Assembly (NCBI GenBank): GCA_031772625.1
Contig: CM062807.1
Coordinates: 1,147,971,007 to 1,148,035,006 of the forward strand
Direction of reading: 5' to 3'
Source: Pinus tabuliformis
Lineage: Eukaryota > Streptophyta > Pinopsida > Pinales > Pinaceae
DNA: 64,000 bases
Under the pieces are notes generated by a model, which ran no database searches, was not told the DNA's origin, and was given only the letters and a program-made list of their open reading frames with translations. Positions within the stretch are counted from its first letter, which is position 1. The number at the start of each line of letters is the position of its first letter. Below are positions 34,350 to 46,901 of the stretch, piece after piece. The position numbers were made by a program, and so were the translations under genes.

Positions 34350-37011
34350 TCAACGCTTGAGTAGTTCTGGATACTTCTGCATAAAATTCTCATCCTCCCA
34401 TGTGGAATCTTCAGCGGATAAGTTCTTCCACTTGATAAGATACTCTGAAATTAATCGATTTCGTAGCTATCGAGTTCTTGTTTCTGTGACTGCTTCCGGT
34501 TCCAATATAATTTTTCCTTCCTCGTCAAGTTCTAGCAATATTGTTTGAATTGGGAGCTTGTCGCCTATAACCTTCTTTAAACATGAAACATGGAAAACTG
34601 GGTGCAATCGAGAAGCTGCAGGAAGCTCCAATTTGTATGCCATAGTACCAATCTTTTGCAACACCTTGTACGGACCATAATACTTTGGTGATAATTTATT
34701 ATCCTTCTTAGCTTGCTTTAGGGACATTTGCTTATATGGTTGTAGCCGTAGGAATACCCAATCACCTACATCAAAACTTCTTTCACTGCGATGTTGATTT
34801 GCCTGTTGTTTCATTCTATTTTGTGCCAACACGAGGTTATCCTTTAAGAGTTGGAGGACTTGTTGTTGATGTTTGATGTGATGTTCCACTGCCTGAACCT
34901 TAGAATTTTCTCTTAAATATGATGTGATGGATGGTGGTTGATACCCATAAAGTGCCATAAATGGGGTCATTTTTCTTGCTGTATGGAAGGAAGTGTTATA
35001 CCACCATTCAGCCAGAGGCAACCATTTGACCCATTGTGTCTGTTTATCATATACAAAGCAACGAAGATATCCTTCCAAACATTTGTTTACTATCTCAGTT
35101 TGCCCATCAGATTGAGGATGATAAGATGAGCTATGAGCTAACTGAGTACCAAGACAAGAAAATAATTATGTCCAAAAATTTCCAGTGAAAATGGGATCTC
35201 TGTCACTTACAATAATCTTTGGGTTTCCATGTAGCTTTTGAACTGTTTCCATAAATGCAGTAGAAACTGTACTGGCTTTAAATGGATGTGATAATGCACA
35301 AAAGTGTGCATACTTGGTAAGTCTGTCAACTACCACCATGATGACACTCTTTCCCTCAGACTTGGGTAAACCTGTGATAAAATCCATTGAAACCTCCTCC
35401 CAACGTTGGCTTGGAATGGATAAAGGTTGTAATAGACCCGATGTCTTAATTGTTTCAACTTTATTTTGTTGGCAAACCAAACATTCCGCCACAAACTTTT
35501 GAATATCTTATTTAAGGCCATCCCATAACCTTGTGGTAAGTTTTTAAAAATCCTGAGTGCCCTCCTAAGGGAGAAGTGTGCAATTCCATAAGAATCTTTT
35601 GTTTTAGCTGGGAATTCTTACAGAGGTATAAGCGATCTTTGTACCATAACGAATCATTTTGCCAGCTAAATGTATCAGAATTACTGGAATCTTGTTGTAG
35701 CTTTTGAATAAGTGCCCACACTTCTTCGTCATTCTTCCATTCCTCCCTTGCTTCGTTTATCCAATCTGGTTGGATAATAGAAATGGCACACAACAATGCT
35801 TCCACATCCTCATCCTTTCTTGAGAGTGCATCTGCCACCACATTTTGCTTCCCTTTTTTGTAGATGATTTCAAAGTCATAACCCAACATCTTTGTGACCC
35901 ACTTTTGTTGCTCTTCAGAGGATAATCTTTGTTCTAAAAAGTATTTAAGGCTATCATGATCCGTTTTTACCTTGAAGTGTCTTCCCATTAGGTAGGGTCG
36001 CCATTTCTTAAGTGCATGGAGTATTGCCAACATTTCCTTCTCATAAATAGCTTTGCTTAAAAACTTTCCCTTGATTGGACGACTTTCAAAAGCAATGGGT
36101 CTTTCATCTTGCATTAGAACAGCACCAATTCCATTTCCTGAAGCATCACATTCCACAATAAAGGTTTTTGTGAAGTCCGGTGTAGCTAAGACCGGTGCTT
36201 GGCACATTGCCTCTTTAAGATGTTCAAAGGCCTTTGTTGCTTCCGGAGTCCATGAAAATGAATCTTTCTTCAATAATGTTGTTAGAGGTGCTGCTATTCT
36301 CCCATAATTCTTAACAAACTTGCGATAATACCCTGTCAACCCAAGAAATCCTCGCAGATGCTTTATGGATGTGGGGATTTTCCATTCCTTAATGGCTTTA
36401 ATTTTGCTAGGGTCTACCTTAACTCCTTCATGAGATACAATATGACCCAAATATTCCACCTCCTGGACTCCAAAGAAACATTTGGATCTTTTTGCATATA
36501 ATTGTTTCTCCTCCAATAGTTGTAGCACCCTGTCAACATGTTCAACATGATCCTTCCAAGACTTGTTGTAGATTAGTATATCATCAAAAAATACTAACAC
36601 AAATTTTCTAAGGAATGGTTTGAAAATTGAATTCATCAAACCTTGAAATGTTGAAGGTGCATTGGTAAGGCCAAAAGGCATGACCAAAAATTCATAATGA
36701 CCCTCATGAGTTCTAAATGTCGTTTTCGGAATGTCTTCAATCTTCATTCTGATTTGATGATATCCCGAACGAAGATCCAACTTGGTGAAGTAAATTGATC
36801 CATGCAATTCATCCAGTAATTCATCAATGACAGGAATGGGGAACTTATCTTTAATAGTGAGCTTGTTGAGCTCCCTATAATCCGGACACATGCGCCATGA
36901 TCCATCCTTCTTGTGCACCAATACTACTGGAGCTGAGAAAGAACTTTGACTCGGTTGAATTATACCAGCCTCTAGCATTTCTGCAACCATACGTTCAATT
37001 TCACTTTTTTG
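34350..37011 (-). pseudogene. G2 pol: RT, RNase H, integrase, chromodomain
   Basis: RT starts around [14 protein letters not shown] (37005) and shows [30 protein letters not shown] and the intact active site FFDDILIY near 36570. RNase H has [14 protein letters not shown] and TDHDSLKYF. The integrase zinc finger ([10 protein letters not shown]...CLVCQQ, about 35570-35460) has lost 14 bp relative to G3, which shifts the frame at about 35520. The integrase core has SMDFITGLP and VSDRD. The C-terminal part reaches GPYKVLQKIG and a chromodomain (EYLIKWKNLSAEDSTWEDE, about 34440-34385), stopping at 34350. A TAG just upstream of the chromodomain (34465-34467) is a CAG in G3. Frame breaks rule out a full polyprotein. 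Confidence 0.9.
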
Positions 37012-38810
37012 GACATAGGATATCTGTACGGCCTGATGTTTGGAGGAACACTTCCTGGAATCAGATGAATAGCATGATCATGATCACGCATAGGTGGGAG
37101 ACCTTTGGGAGTCTCAAATACCTTGGAATGATTGTCCAGGACTTTTTGGAGATCTGGAGAAATAGATGATTCCAATGTGGAAACATCTAGTGAACATAAT
37201 TGTGCAATTACACCTCTTTGCTCCTTTTTTAGAAGCTTTGTCATGCCATTAGAGCTGATTATCTTTCCTGGTTTCCCTGCAATACCCCTTAATTCAAATT
37301 CCTTTCCTTCCGTAGAAAATTTGATGAAAAGTTCTTGAAAATTAAAAGCTATTGTACCCAAGGATTGTAGCCATTGGACTCCTAGTACAACATCAGCACC
37401 TCCCATTGGAATGGAAAGCATTGGGCTAGTCAATACATATTCTCCCATGGATAGCTTGATATTACCAGAGCAATTTATTGTTCCTCCATTTGCAATCATC
37501 ACTTGACACTTTGGTGCTGGATATAGGAAGCAATTCAATTCTTTTGCTACCCTACAATGAATAAAATTGTGGGTGCTTCCTGAATCAATCAACACTATTA
37601 CCTTTTTCTTCTTGATTTGTCCTTCTATCTTGATGGTTTGAGGAGTGGTAATTCCAGCCAATGCATTACAAGATATGGTCGGATTTATTTGTTCTTCATC
37701 TAGGCTTTGTTCCTGGAGTATATCCTCTTCTTTTGACCTTTCTTGCTCCTTTTCTTCTTCCTCTTCACAATCTATGTAGAATAATTTCTTCTCAGCACAC
37801 TTATGACCTTTTGTGTATTTGCTATCACAACTGTAACAAAGCCCTTTTGCTCTTTTTTCTTCCAATTGTTGTGGTGTCAAACTTGTAGTTTTAGGAAGAC
37901 TAGGGGCAAAAACACTTCCGTCTTTATAGTTGTGAGTGGTATGCTTCCTAGTTGCCATAATTTTGCTTTCCATTTTTCTTGCTAACCTGAATGCCTTCTC
38001 TAATGAATCAGGTTCCCAAAGGCGAACATCATGTTGGATATTATCCTTTAAAGACCCTATGAACACATCAATCCTATGCTCCTCTGGAATATCTTTTACC
38101 CTTATGTTCAATTTTTGGAACTCCTCAATGTGCTCCATTATTGAACCCTTTTTTCTTAGACTTATCAATTGGCTAAAAAAAGTGTTGCTTTTTGTATCCT
38201 CATAATGTGCTATCAATTCTTCCGTAAAAATTGCCCAAGTGATAAATTGTTTATGAGAACAAAGCCATTGATACCATACAAACTGATTTGGTTCCAAATA
38301 TACAGTTGCCATACGTACCTTTTGTGCATTTTGCACATTATTGAGATCGAAGAATTGCTCCATCTGTAATATCCATGTGGCGGGATCCTTGCCATCAAAC
38401 TTCCTCATATCGATTTTTGGAATATGGTGATTCTTCGATCCAACATTAGCATCTATGGAATCATGATTAACATTTCTTTTTTTCTCATCATGAGTTTCCT
38501 TTACTACCTTTTCACCATTAGTAAGTATTTCTTGTAGAAAATTTGTCAAATTTGTCCTCAAATCTGCCATGCCTGTCTTCAAATTTGTGTTCAAATCTAT
38601 CTTCAAATTGTCCATCTTAGCTTCCATGCCATTCATCTTAGCTTCCACGCCATTTATCTTAGCTTCTATTAACTTTTGTGAGCGTGACATTTGTTGCACT
38701 TGTTCTTGTAATTTTGATATATCATGTAGCATTTCTTCCTCTTCTTCATGAGTCATGCTAGAGCTTTCAGGTTCCTTACTAGGTGTTTGCATTTTCTTTC
38801 CTCGGGGCAT
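36972..38810 (-). CDS. G2 gag-protease ORF
   Basis: An open frame of 612 codons from ATG 38810. Residues about 25-100 form a coiled-coil-like region with repeated (V/M)EAKM(N/D) units. The capsid domain (about 130-290) shows [20 protein letters not shown] and [14 protein letters not shown] zinc knuckle reads [14 protein letters not shown]. An acidic linker ([16 protein letters not shown]) leads to the aspartic protease, with the active site [12 protein letters not shown] and VVLGVQWL. Gag packages RNA and the protease matures the polyprotein. The frame runs on into the start of RT, where it stops (KLNVWLQKC) because RT is in another frame. No stop interrupts gag itself, so this part could still be translated. 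Confidence 0.92.
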   Translation of the reverse strand: MPRGKKMQTPSKEPESSSMTHEEEEEMLHDISKLQEQVQQMSRSQKLIEAKINGVEAKMNGMEAKMDNLKIDLNTNLKTGMADLRTNLTNFLQEILTNGEKVVKETHDEKKRNVNHDSIDANVGSKNHHIPKIDMRKFDGKDPATWILQMEQFFDLNNVQNAQKVRMATVYLEPNQFVWYQWLCSHKQFITWAIFTEELIAHYEDTKSNTFFSQLISLRKKGSIMEHIEEFQKLNIRVKDIPEEHRIDVFIGSLKDNIQHDVRLWEPDSLEKAFRLARKMESKIMATRKHTTHNYKDGSVFAPSLPKTTSLTPQQLEEKRAKGLCYSCDSKYTKGHKCAEKKLFYIDCEEEEEKEQERSKEEDILQEQSLDEEQINPTISCNALAGITTPQTIKIEGQIKKKKVIVLIDSGSTHNFIHCRVAKELNCFLYPAPKCQVMIANGGTINCSGNIKLSMGEYVLTSPMLSIPMGGADVVLGVQWLQSLGTIAFNFQELFIKFSTEGKEFELRGIAGKPGKIISSNGMTKLLKKEQRGVIAQLCSLDVSTLESSISPDLQKVLDNHSKVFETPKGLPPMRDHDHAIHLIPGSVPPNIRPYRYPMSKKVKLNVWLQKC

Positions 38811-39476
38811 CAGTTACCGATAATAATGCTCTACTATGCCCTTTGTATTCCTTCAAAATAAATTTTCAAACCAAGCTTAAGCAAAAATTTAAAAGAATGT
38901 ACACACCTTTTTTCACTTTGTAGGATCTCGATATTGCCTCTGATGTATCTCTGTACTTTCCAATCCTATAGTTCTGAATTTGTGATCTGTAGTAGCTCTC
39001 TATGTCCTCTTTCCAATGCCACCAGTCTGATCCAAATTGGACTCTCCAAGAAAGAGTTATGAACAATCTCCCAAGATGACCTAATTATAGACCTTTCCAG
39101 AAGAGCGAACTTGTATGAAGTGCCACATGTACAATTTTCGATCTTTGGTTCTGAAAACGATATACAAGAAACTACAGACCGTCCTCTTTTTGTACCTTCT
39201 TATGAAATTTCAATCTCATTCCCAAAGAGAAAGTTATGACGATTTTCCCCAGGTCACCTGTTTTGAATGTAATTCAGGAGTCTGCAAAAAGACCAACTTC
39301 CTCAGATCATATCTCCGCAAATATCCCGCGAAAAGCTCTGGAATTTGAACCCAAGGTTCAACGCTATTTCTTCTCAAATGGGTTTTTCTTGTGACTTCTG
39401 AAACGTCACAGAAAAATAGTTATAGCGAAAATGCCACGATGACCTGTTTGGAGCAGCGAAAGCCTAGAATCCAAAG

Positions 39477-39488
39477 CTCTGATACCAA
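39477..39488 (-). other. G2 primer-binding site
   Basis: TGGTATCAGAGC on the minus strand is a perfect match to the initiator tRNA-Met site, one base inside the 5' LTR. A leader of about 670 bp separates it from gag. Confidence 0.92.
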
Positions 39489-39489
39489 A

Positions 39490-39822
39490 TGTTATGAAAC
39501 CAGCTCAAGAAAAGATAGAAAAGATAGATCAACGCCTTAGAATTCAGCCTCTTCGAGGTGGCAAACTCCTTTACATTACATAAATGAACAACTATTGGAT
39601 GATTCAAATGACAAAACCTCCTTTCTATATATAGGAGTCTAAGGAGTCACAATATAATCCAGCCGACCTAACAATAATAATATAAAGCCACAAAAATAAC
39701 AATAGAGGGATTCTATGGGGCACAGAAATAACAATATAGGGGTAATAGGGGCACAACAATATAAATAAGGGGTATAACCACAATAGTAATGGGGTAATCA
39801 CTAGTATTATAGGGACCCAACA
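39490..39822 (-). repeat. G2 5' LTR (right copy)
   Basis: 333 bp, about 7 differences from the left copy. This is the promoter-bearing LTR for the minus-strand element. Confidence 0.92.
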
Positions 39823-40828
39823 CAATTCTATTCTACCATGTGTCCCTTATCGAAACCAATCACATTGTGCCACACATCCCACTAGAGGAGAGATAAAAGG
39901 GCCCATCTTTCTCTATTTTCCGATGAAAATCATTTGTAAATGCATTTCGGTGCTCCCCGACGATTTAACACTATCGACCCTTTTTCCCGTCCCAACTTCG
40001 CATATCGCAACTTTTTCCGACTACCAATCTACCTCATTTTCAATTCTTCGATTGTCAAACGTCGATATTGTTTATGCCATGTACCTCGCTGACATGTGAT
40101 TGTCGTTTTGACCTTATGTTGCAAAGTGCATTGGGCCTTCGGTTGCCAATATTACTAGACCCGCCAATATGCGATCATCGATTTTCCCTTGTGCCTTTCC
40201 TCTGATATGTGATCTTTGACGTGCCATGAACCTATCATCGACCGTTGATATCGCTCTAGACCTCCGATCTGCTCTTTTTCCTTGCTTTAAATGGTTTAAA
40301 ACCTTCAACATGCCATATTTTTTTATGGAGAAGTCCATTTTTGGACTTCCACATACCATCGGAAAGCTTGTTCATAGCACTTTCCAATTAAGAGGGTCCA
40401 TTGTAGACTTTGAATCCTTCTATTGCTTGAAAAATGATTGAAAAAATCTCTGCTCATTTTCTCTTTGAATAGCTGAAATCCCAATCACCATGATGATCCT
40501 CTACATGAAATCTGTAGCTACCATAGGAATCCTTCTGAACTATGCACTGCAACACACCTTCTTGCCAGTCTGGTTAACATCAGTGCCAAGATGCACTCAT
40601 GAAAACTCATTGATGGCCCCTTAAGGACCTTACAATTCAAATCAAGACTATTGGACCCCTTTTGACACACATATTTTCAATGACTTGAGAAATTCGAGAC
40701 CTTAGTACAAAGATCATTTAGGCTATAATACATGGTGAATTTATAGGATAAACTTTACAAGTATATTCCCAAAATAAATCAACTAGGCAGACATAATTTC
40801 ATTACCTATATCATGGGACCCTAATAGG
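39823..40828. other. Intergenic stretch between G2 and E4
   Basis: The first 80 bp continue the promoter-like stretch interrupted by G2 (CCAAT, GATAAAAG). After that no gene was recognised; short open frames at 40114-40359 and 40226-40441 lack motifs. Confidence 0.5.
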
Positions 40829-42029
40829 TCAGGTTCACAGTCATTGTTCTGACTTATCCTCCACGTATCACACATTCATTGTATGAGACCCTTCCCTATC
40901 AAAATTAATTTATTGGATCATATGAAGGTGTCTTATTTGACTTGGCACCAAGCTTCGAGCTCATTAATGCACCAACCCACTCTTTACTCCTGCAATAGCT
41001 CACCACAACCTCTAGACATGCATTCTAGTTCTTTGTCATTTATGAACCCTCAGATGATTCCACTCTCCAATTCGCAAATTCACTAACTCTGCAAACAATA
41101 TTTGGTCAAACGTACGGTTTTATTTTAACTTCCAGAGTCTAGTAACAAGGAGAAAAGTGTGTTTTCACAAATTGAGCCACTCTCTAGAACATTCTTGCTT
41201 GTCAGGCATGCTTAAATTGAAATTCTTTAGTCAAAAAGTTGGGATGCTCTGAGTTTTTCCCATACATTACCTGTCTTCTTGTTTTGGTTTATGTTTGGAA
41301 TTGATGCACTCGTTTCCAGTTAAAATGCAGTGTTAATTTATGTCTTTGACTAGCATTTAAAGGAAGAGGAAACAATTATGTTATCTTTTGTTGGTAAAAC
41401 TTTAGTTCGTTTGGTTGCAACCAAATTTGGCACCCCTACGCATAGATATGTGATGCCCTTGAGGAATCCCTCAGGTAAACAACACCAATCACTGCAAATA
41501 TTTACCATCCATGGCATATTTTGTTGAACCTAGCAATCGTGACATATATCTGTCCTATTAACTGTAAATTATGCTTATGGTTATTTCTGGTATTTACCAT
41601 TAACTATAACCATGAAATTTTTTGGTAATCATTGGCTTAGTTACTTCTATTAATTTTTTTTTTTTAACTGTGTAAGCTCTAAATTCATTATTATGCCGAG
41701 TAATTATCAATAAACCCTAACCTGACACATAGTTACTAGATTGTGTTGCTGTGTGGGAGCTTTCAAGGTCATAGGACCTTGGGAAAAAAACCACAGTCAA
41801 CCTATGCACAAGAGTCTTTGTCCTTTTGTATGAAATTAGTATACCAAAATCATCATCCTACTCCACTCTCGTTTTAGATTAAGAAGTAATTTTTATTAAC
41901 ATTAAACCTGATTTCTACCATTTCCATTACAGTCATGATTACAATTGAACAATTTTTCTCGAATCGATGGAACCCTCTGCAAAATTTCTTTTGTGTATAC
42001 ATATACCAGGGTTTTCACAATTTATCCGG

Positions 42030-42102
<73 letters not shown>

Positions 42103-44055
42103 ATATGTATATATGTATATATATATATATATTCCTCGTTTCATTTCACTCAAACCTGCTTGTCAAAAGAATATTATACATTCATATTTGGTCATTATTG
42201 ATCACTTCAAATTCTTTCTTCCTTATGATCATATTGGTTCCATAGTATCCACGCTAGGCTTAGAAATTAAATGTTTATGTTGTATTCAGTATGTCTAAAG
42301 AATTGTGTATATTTTCCATTGATTGCTTAGCCTATGTAAAGGCCTATTAGGGGTTATGATGCCCTATTTTTTCACTTCATTCTTTTCAATCATGTGGATA
42401 TTTGTGATGGATGGTAATGTTTATATCAATTCCATATCCTTCTCCTCATTAAATTTTATTCGTTATTTAATATGTTTCAAACTTAGAACTATTTGTATGT
42501 GTTGATGAATCGTTCTTATATTTTATTGCCTGCAAGTAATTCAATGAATATGTTGTAGCATGAGCTTTTTCAATAGAAACAAGGGAATAGGCAGGGATGA
42601 CTCACTTCAGTGTGTTTTATCACATTTTGAGCTCAATTGTATGTCTACTACTGACAGTGTTATTTCATTATGATGGTGTTGTTTCAATTTTGACTGGGTA
42701 CTTCATACTATGCACATGTATGTATGGTGATATATTTTGGTTTGAGTTTTGATTCATGGACACAAATGGAATATATATATATATATATATATATATGATG
42801 CTTTATTTATATATGGAACATTTTATATATATGAATGATGAATGTGGAGGGACAAGGGATAAAGGAGAAAAAACGGGTGGTGTCTTGAATGCAGATATGC
42901 TCATGATATTTTGATGGATGAGATTTGATATAAAGTGACACATGGTTGGTTGCACATTGATATTTTTTATTATATAATGTGTTTTCATTATGATTATTTT
43001 TATATCATCATATACGTGTGTATGGTTTTGAAACTCTTTATTTGAATGTTAAAATGAAACAGAAAAAAAAGGGAAAGGAGACGGTCCCGCCTACTGAGTC
43101 AAATCATTAATTAATTGTGTAGAAATCCTTTAGAACATCTCCCCTCTCGTTATCTAATCAACCTGAGTAGAGACAAACATAATCTGATTTTTTAAACATA
43201 AAAACTTCCAAAATTGCCTAGAGCCTCTTTAAAAAGAGATCTATGAAGGCGAGGGAAGGAATTGTTAAGAGATAGGTATGCTATAATTTTTTGGTAGTTA
43301 TATTTCCGCTCATTTCAATTTCTCACAAATTTGAAGTTAATCCTTATGGTGACAACAACTTTATATCACCAGTGGGGAACAAACTAGGTGACTCCATTGA
43401 AATTCCTATAAATCTTATAAGTATCTTATATATTTATGATTCATTTATTGTTGTTTTAAGATCCTACTATCTTTGCCAATTCTAATAGCTATTTATTTGC
43501 AGAAAGCAAGCTATTCACATTTACACTTGCACGGAGGATTTCATTATGTTTTCCTTCTCACTTGTTCTCGCATTATTGTATATGATAATGTTTACATTGC
43601 AATAGTCTATCATAAGGTTGCTCAAATCAGCCTTTTATTCTCTAAATCTATTATCAAATATCTCTTTATATTTAAACTCATTTTTATTTCAACGGATTTT
43701 CTTATTACCATTAGCAGCTTATGCTCTACAGGACTTAAGGCATTAGCCTAAGATTTGATTAGCTCTCTGCCTTATTCAAAATCTGTTTCGATTTATTTTC
43801 AATTTCATTTTGTTTGTTTATTACTTTAACCCATAAACAATGTACTTTTTGGTGTATATATCGTTGCTTCATTTATTGATGTAAATATTTTCTTGTTTGT
43901 CTCTATATTTATAAAATGAAAAAGAAACATATAAAACAAAAAGTACAAGATTCAATTTAATTTCCCGAGCACAATGTCTCACTATCTCGTTGTGATAACA
44001 AGATTCGAAGAGTTGATTTGTTTAACGTTTTTCAATCTTAAAACAATTATCAACA
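40829..44055 (+). repeat. E4 5' LTR
   Basis: It aligns collinearly with 47548-50550 over its whole length with roughly 10-15% divergence. Anchors include TTTATTGGATCATATGAAGG, CTTCGAGCTC, the TTTGTATGAAATTA block, a (TA)n tract at 42032-42132, and the end CAATCTTAAAAC. It contains about 435 bp (roughly 42467-42900) that are absent from the 3' LTR, and it lacks the SINE found there. Confidence 0.8.
42032..42132. repeat. (TA)n tract in E4 5' LTR
   Basis: About 100 bp of TA with three GTATATAT interruptions. The same position in the 3' LTR is a purer tract of about 128 bp. Open frames through it are artefacts. Confidence 0.95.
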
Positions 44056-44060
44056 TATTT

Positions 44061-44080
44061 TGGCAACCATACTTGGGAGC
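44061..44080 (+). other. E4 putative primer-binding site
   Basis: TGGCAACCATACTTGGGAGC begins five bases after the LTR. Its start and its GGGA-like end follow the plan of Tat/Athila primer sites, but the middle diverges, so the cognate tRNA is uncertain. Confidence 0.45.
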
Positions 44081-44118
44081 AATTAGGTTTTCTCTCCTTG
44101 GTTTTTTTGTCATGAAGC

Positions 44119-45290
44119 ATGCGTAACACTTTTCAAGTCTTGGTTGAATGCTTTCCTTGGCATCTTTGCCCCATCTTTGTCAGTTTTCCTTTAGAGTACT
44201 CCCAAGATCATGTTTACAAGTTTCTTGATTTTTTTCAATCAAAAGGAGTGTATGACCTTCACACTACCTCCCATTTTTTTTGCCTTACATTCTTTGGAGA
44301 GGCTGAATACTGGAACCCTAATTTTGTTGGCCTTTCTCTTTTTGAAAAATTCATCAATGATTTTCCATTCTTTCCCCATTTCGAATAATTGTACAATTTT
44401 TGTGAGAGTTTCCATGACCTTGTTACTAGTGTAATACTCTCTGAAGCCAAGAGGCAGTACAAGCTAGAGAAGGAAAATCATATCACTTCAGATGGATGGG
44501 AGTGTACATGTTTTCAACTTGTGACTCTTGATCCATGTGAAGAGGTTGTTCCTACTCCCTACCTGACTAAACCTGAAAATCCATGTCATTTGAATCAGTG
44601 ATCGGAGAATCCACAGTATGAACATTTTTACACCAACATTTCAAATCCCAAGTGGGATCCATCATCAGGGTTGAAGAATGATGATAAAAGAAGAGCAATA
44701 AGGCAGAATAAATACTAATGAGGAAGAAATTTAAGGAAGAACACACTTTCGGCTAGAATTTTTAATTTAATATAATTTTATTTATCCATTTGATGATCTA
44801 CTCTTTCAAGAAGATCCTAAACCTCTCATAGGCAATGATAATCTCGATCCTGAACCTTGTGTATGTGATGATAATCGTGATCTTAAAGTTGATCTTAACC
44901 CTCTTCATCCTGATGACAATGTTATTTTTGACAATTTTGATGAAGATGAGTCTAACCTTAGTCTTCAATAATGATTTAATGAGATGGATGAATATTCATT
45001 CTTTAATGAATCTCCCATATACAATGATGACCTTGGTCCTAAGGTTAGTTTCAACCTTCTTTATCCTAGTTGCAGTGTTATCTATGATGAGTATGATGAA
45101 GATGAGTCAAACTCAGATTCTAAGGAGTATTTTTATGATATCAAGAATGATACATCCTTAAATGAATCCCTTTTTGGTAATTTTGTTTCTTGCAAAGAGC
45201 AGAGTCTCAATGATGAAATCCCCTGCTATGACATGGAGGGCGATGAAGTGTTCTTTAAAGAGCTTTCAGGAGAGTTCTCTCCTTGAAACC
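44119..45290 (+). pseudogene. E4 gag-like remnant with acidic C-terminal region
   Basis: From ATG 44119 the frame reads 89 codons with capsid-like features: VSFPLEYSQDHVYKFLDFF, then FFCLTFFGEAEYWNP and LFEKFINDFPF. The GEAxxW followed by a hydrophobic F-rich segment is the usual core of retrotransposon gag. After stops and frame changes, 44835-45286 encodes very acidic stretches such as FDEDESN and DEYDEDESNSDSKEYF. No zinc knuckle or protease was found. Its position directly after the primer site supports gag. The identification is tentative because only the core pattern is conserved. Confidence 0.45.
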
Positions 45291-46384
45291 TTCAACATGC
45301 TTCCTACTCTCATGATATAGATGATGAAATATTCTTTAATGAAATTAGGAAGAAATATTTTGTTCTTGACTCTGGAGACACTTCTTCAGTTCCATTGGCT
45401 GAAATGTTCCATGCATTCATTCCCCCTTTAGTTTATGTGAGGAAAAGTATGACTGAGACTGCATTGATATTTCCCTTGACTTTAGCCTTGAGCTAGTTGT
45501 GCATGAGTCTTACTTTTCGTCTAGTATGGTTTTCATATGTAAACCCACAGTTGTTGGTTGGCATGTTATGCGTTGCAGCCAATAGTACTTTTGGATTCTT
45601 GTTAAGCGACTCTCATCATCACACACACATGTTGGTTGGTATGGCAGACATTCCTACTTGATTTCCATCCAACAAACCCTTAATCTTGGATGTAAGATTC
45701 AAGATGCATTTCTCTATGCACATCACCCTGTATGATCATTAATTGGTCTTGAATATTATACATGTACATAAATAATAATAATAATAATAATATAAATGAA
45801 TGAATAAATAAGACTTTCTTTCTTTTACTTGTTTGAATTTATTTCGACATCATTTCCATGCTTTGCTTTACTTTTACGTTATCATGATCACTTTTGTTTT
45901 GCAGCTTGAGCTTGTTTCTATTTAACTGTCACTTTATTTTCTTTTGTGTCTCTTTTGGCCTTATGCCAATAATTACTAATCAGCGTTATGATTTTCTACT
46001 ATTGTGTTTATTGTTGCATCTACACAGTTGTGAAGATCTATATATAGAAAAATTCTCTGGCAAGTACGATGTTTTAAGGTAGTTATTTTATGCGAATTAT
46101 TGGCTGACATTTTTCTTCTGCAATAATGATTTTGTAGGAAGCAAGAAATCTATGGCCCCCTATTCCCAAATGGATCACTTTAGTCTTGTTCAATCCTTAT
46201 CAAATAACTGCATAATTTATCTGAAGGCATGCCTTTAACAACCCACCGCCAACATCCCTTTCTTCATACCCCCCCGATAGCAAACTGTAGCCTACTCTCT
46301 AACAGGGAAATTATGTCAGCTACAACAAAAAATTATGAGTTCTGGCTTGGGTCCAGCAAGCCTCCCTATGGAGTTGCAAATGTT
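45291..46384. other. E4 interior, non-coding
   Basis: No domain was recognised. It contains an (AAT)n tract at about 45770-45790. RT and integrase motifs were looked for by eye on both strands and not found. Confidence 0.5.
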
Positions 46385-46864
46385 GATGTTAGTCAATACT
46401 AATTAAAGTCCACAAACCATTGTGAATGTTTATTACCAAAATATACTCTCCCCTAACTAATATTATTCATCAAAGTAAAAATGATATAGACAAAATGACC
46501 TAGTAGCTGGGAGCCCCCCCCAAGAAGAAATTTATGGGCGATAATTCAGTACTTATCATCAAATTATGAATTTCAAGTTCCAACCAATATTCACTACCTA
46601 AAACTATAGGTTATTGGAATGAAAAATCATACATGGATGTGACTTTTAAGACATATGGGCTATTCATATGATATATATATATATATATATATATATACTT
46701 GGATCATTACATGGCATTACTACACATATGATGTCGAAAGCCACAAAGGTATAAACTATAGTCTCAATATCAAAGGTCCCATGGTGTAATTATGAGGGTT
46801 TTCCTTATTATACATATGTTACCACAGTCGAGCACCACCGTAATAAGCATGAATGTGTTCGCTT

Positions 46865-46901
<37 letters not shown>

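Larger units (their letters stand above)
33988..39822 (-). mobile_element. G2: Ty3/gypsy chromovirus, nearly complete
   Basis: The LTRs of 333 bp differ at about 2% of positions, and a perfect TSD CAATT lies at 33983-33987 and 39823-39827. On the minus strand the order is LTR, primer site, gag, protease, RT, RNase H, integrase, chromodomain, polypurine tract, LTR. Integrase with a C-terminal chromodomain defines chromoviruses, which target heterochromatin. The copy carries a frameshift between protease and RT, a deletion in the integrase zinc finger, and stops. It is young but probably not autonomous. G3 at 51955-56430 is a relative. Confidence 0.95.

Noticed and set aside
44835-45161. Transmembrane-like frame (Ile/Leu/Met-rich) overlapping the acidic region
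   Set aside because: It is the +1 shadow of the Asp/Glu-rich frame; GAT/GAA-rich DNA read out of frame gives ATG/ATT-rich codons.
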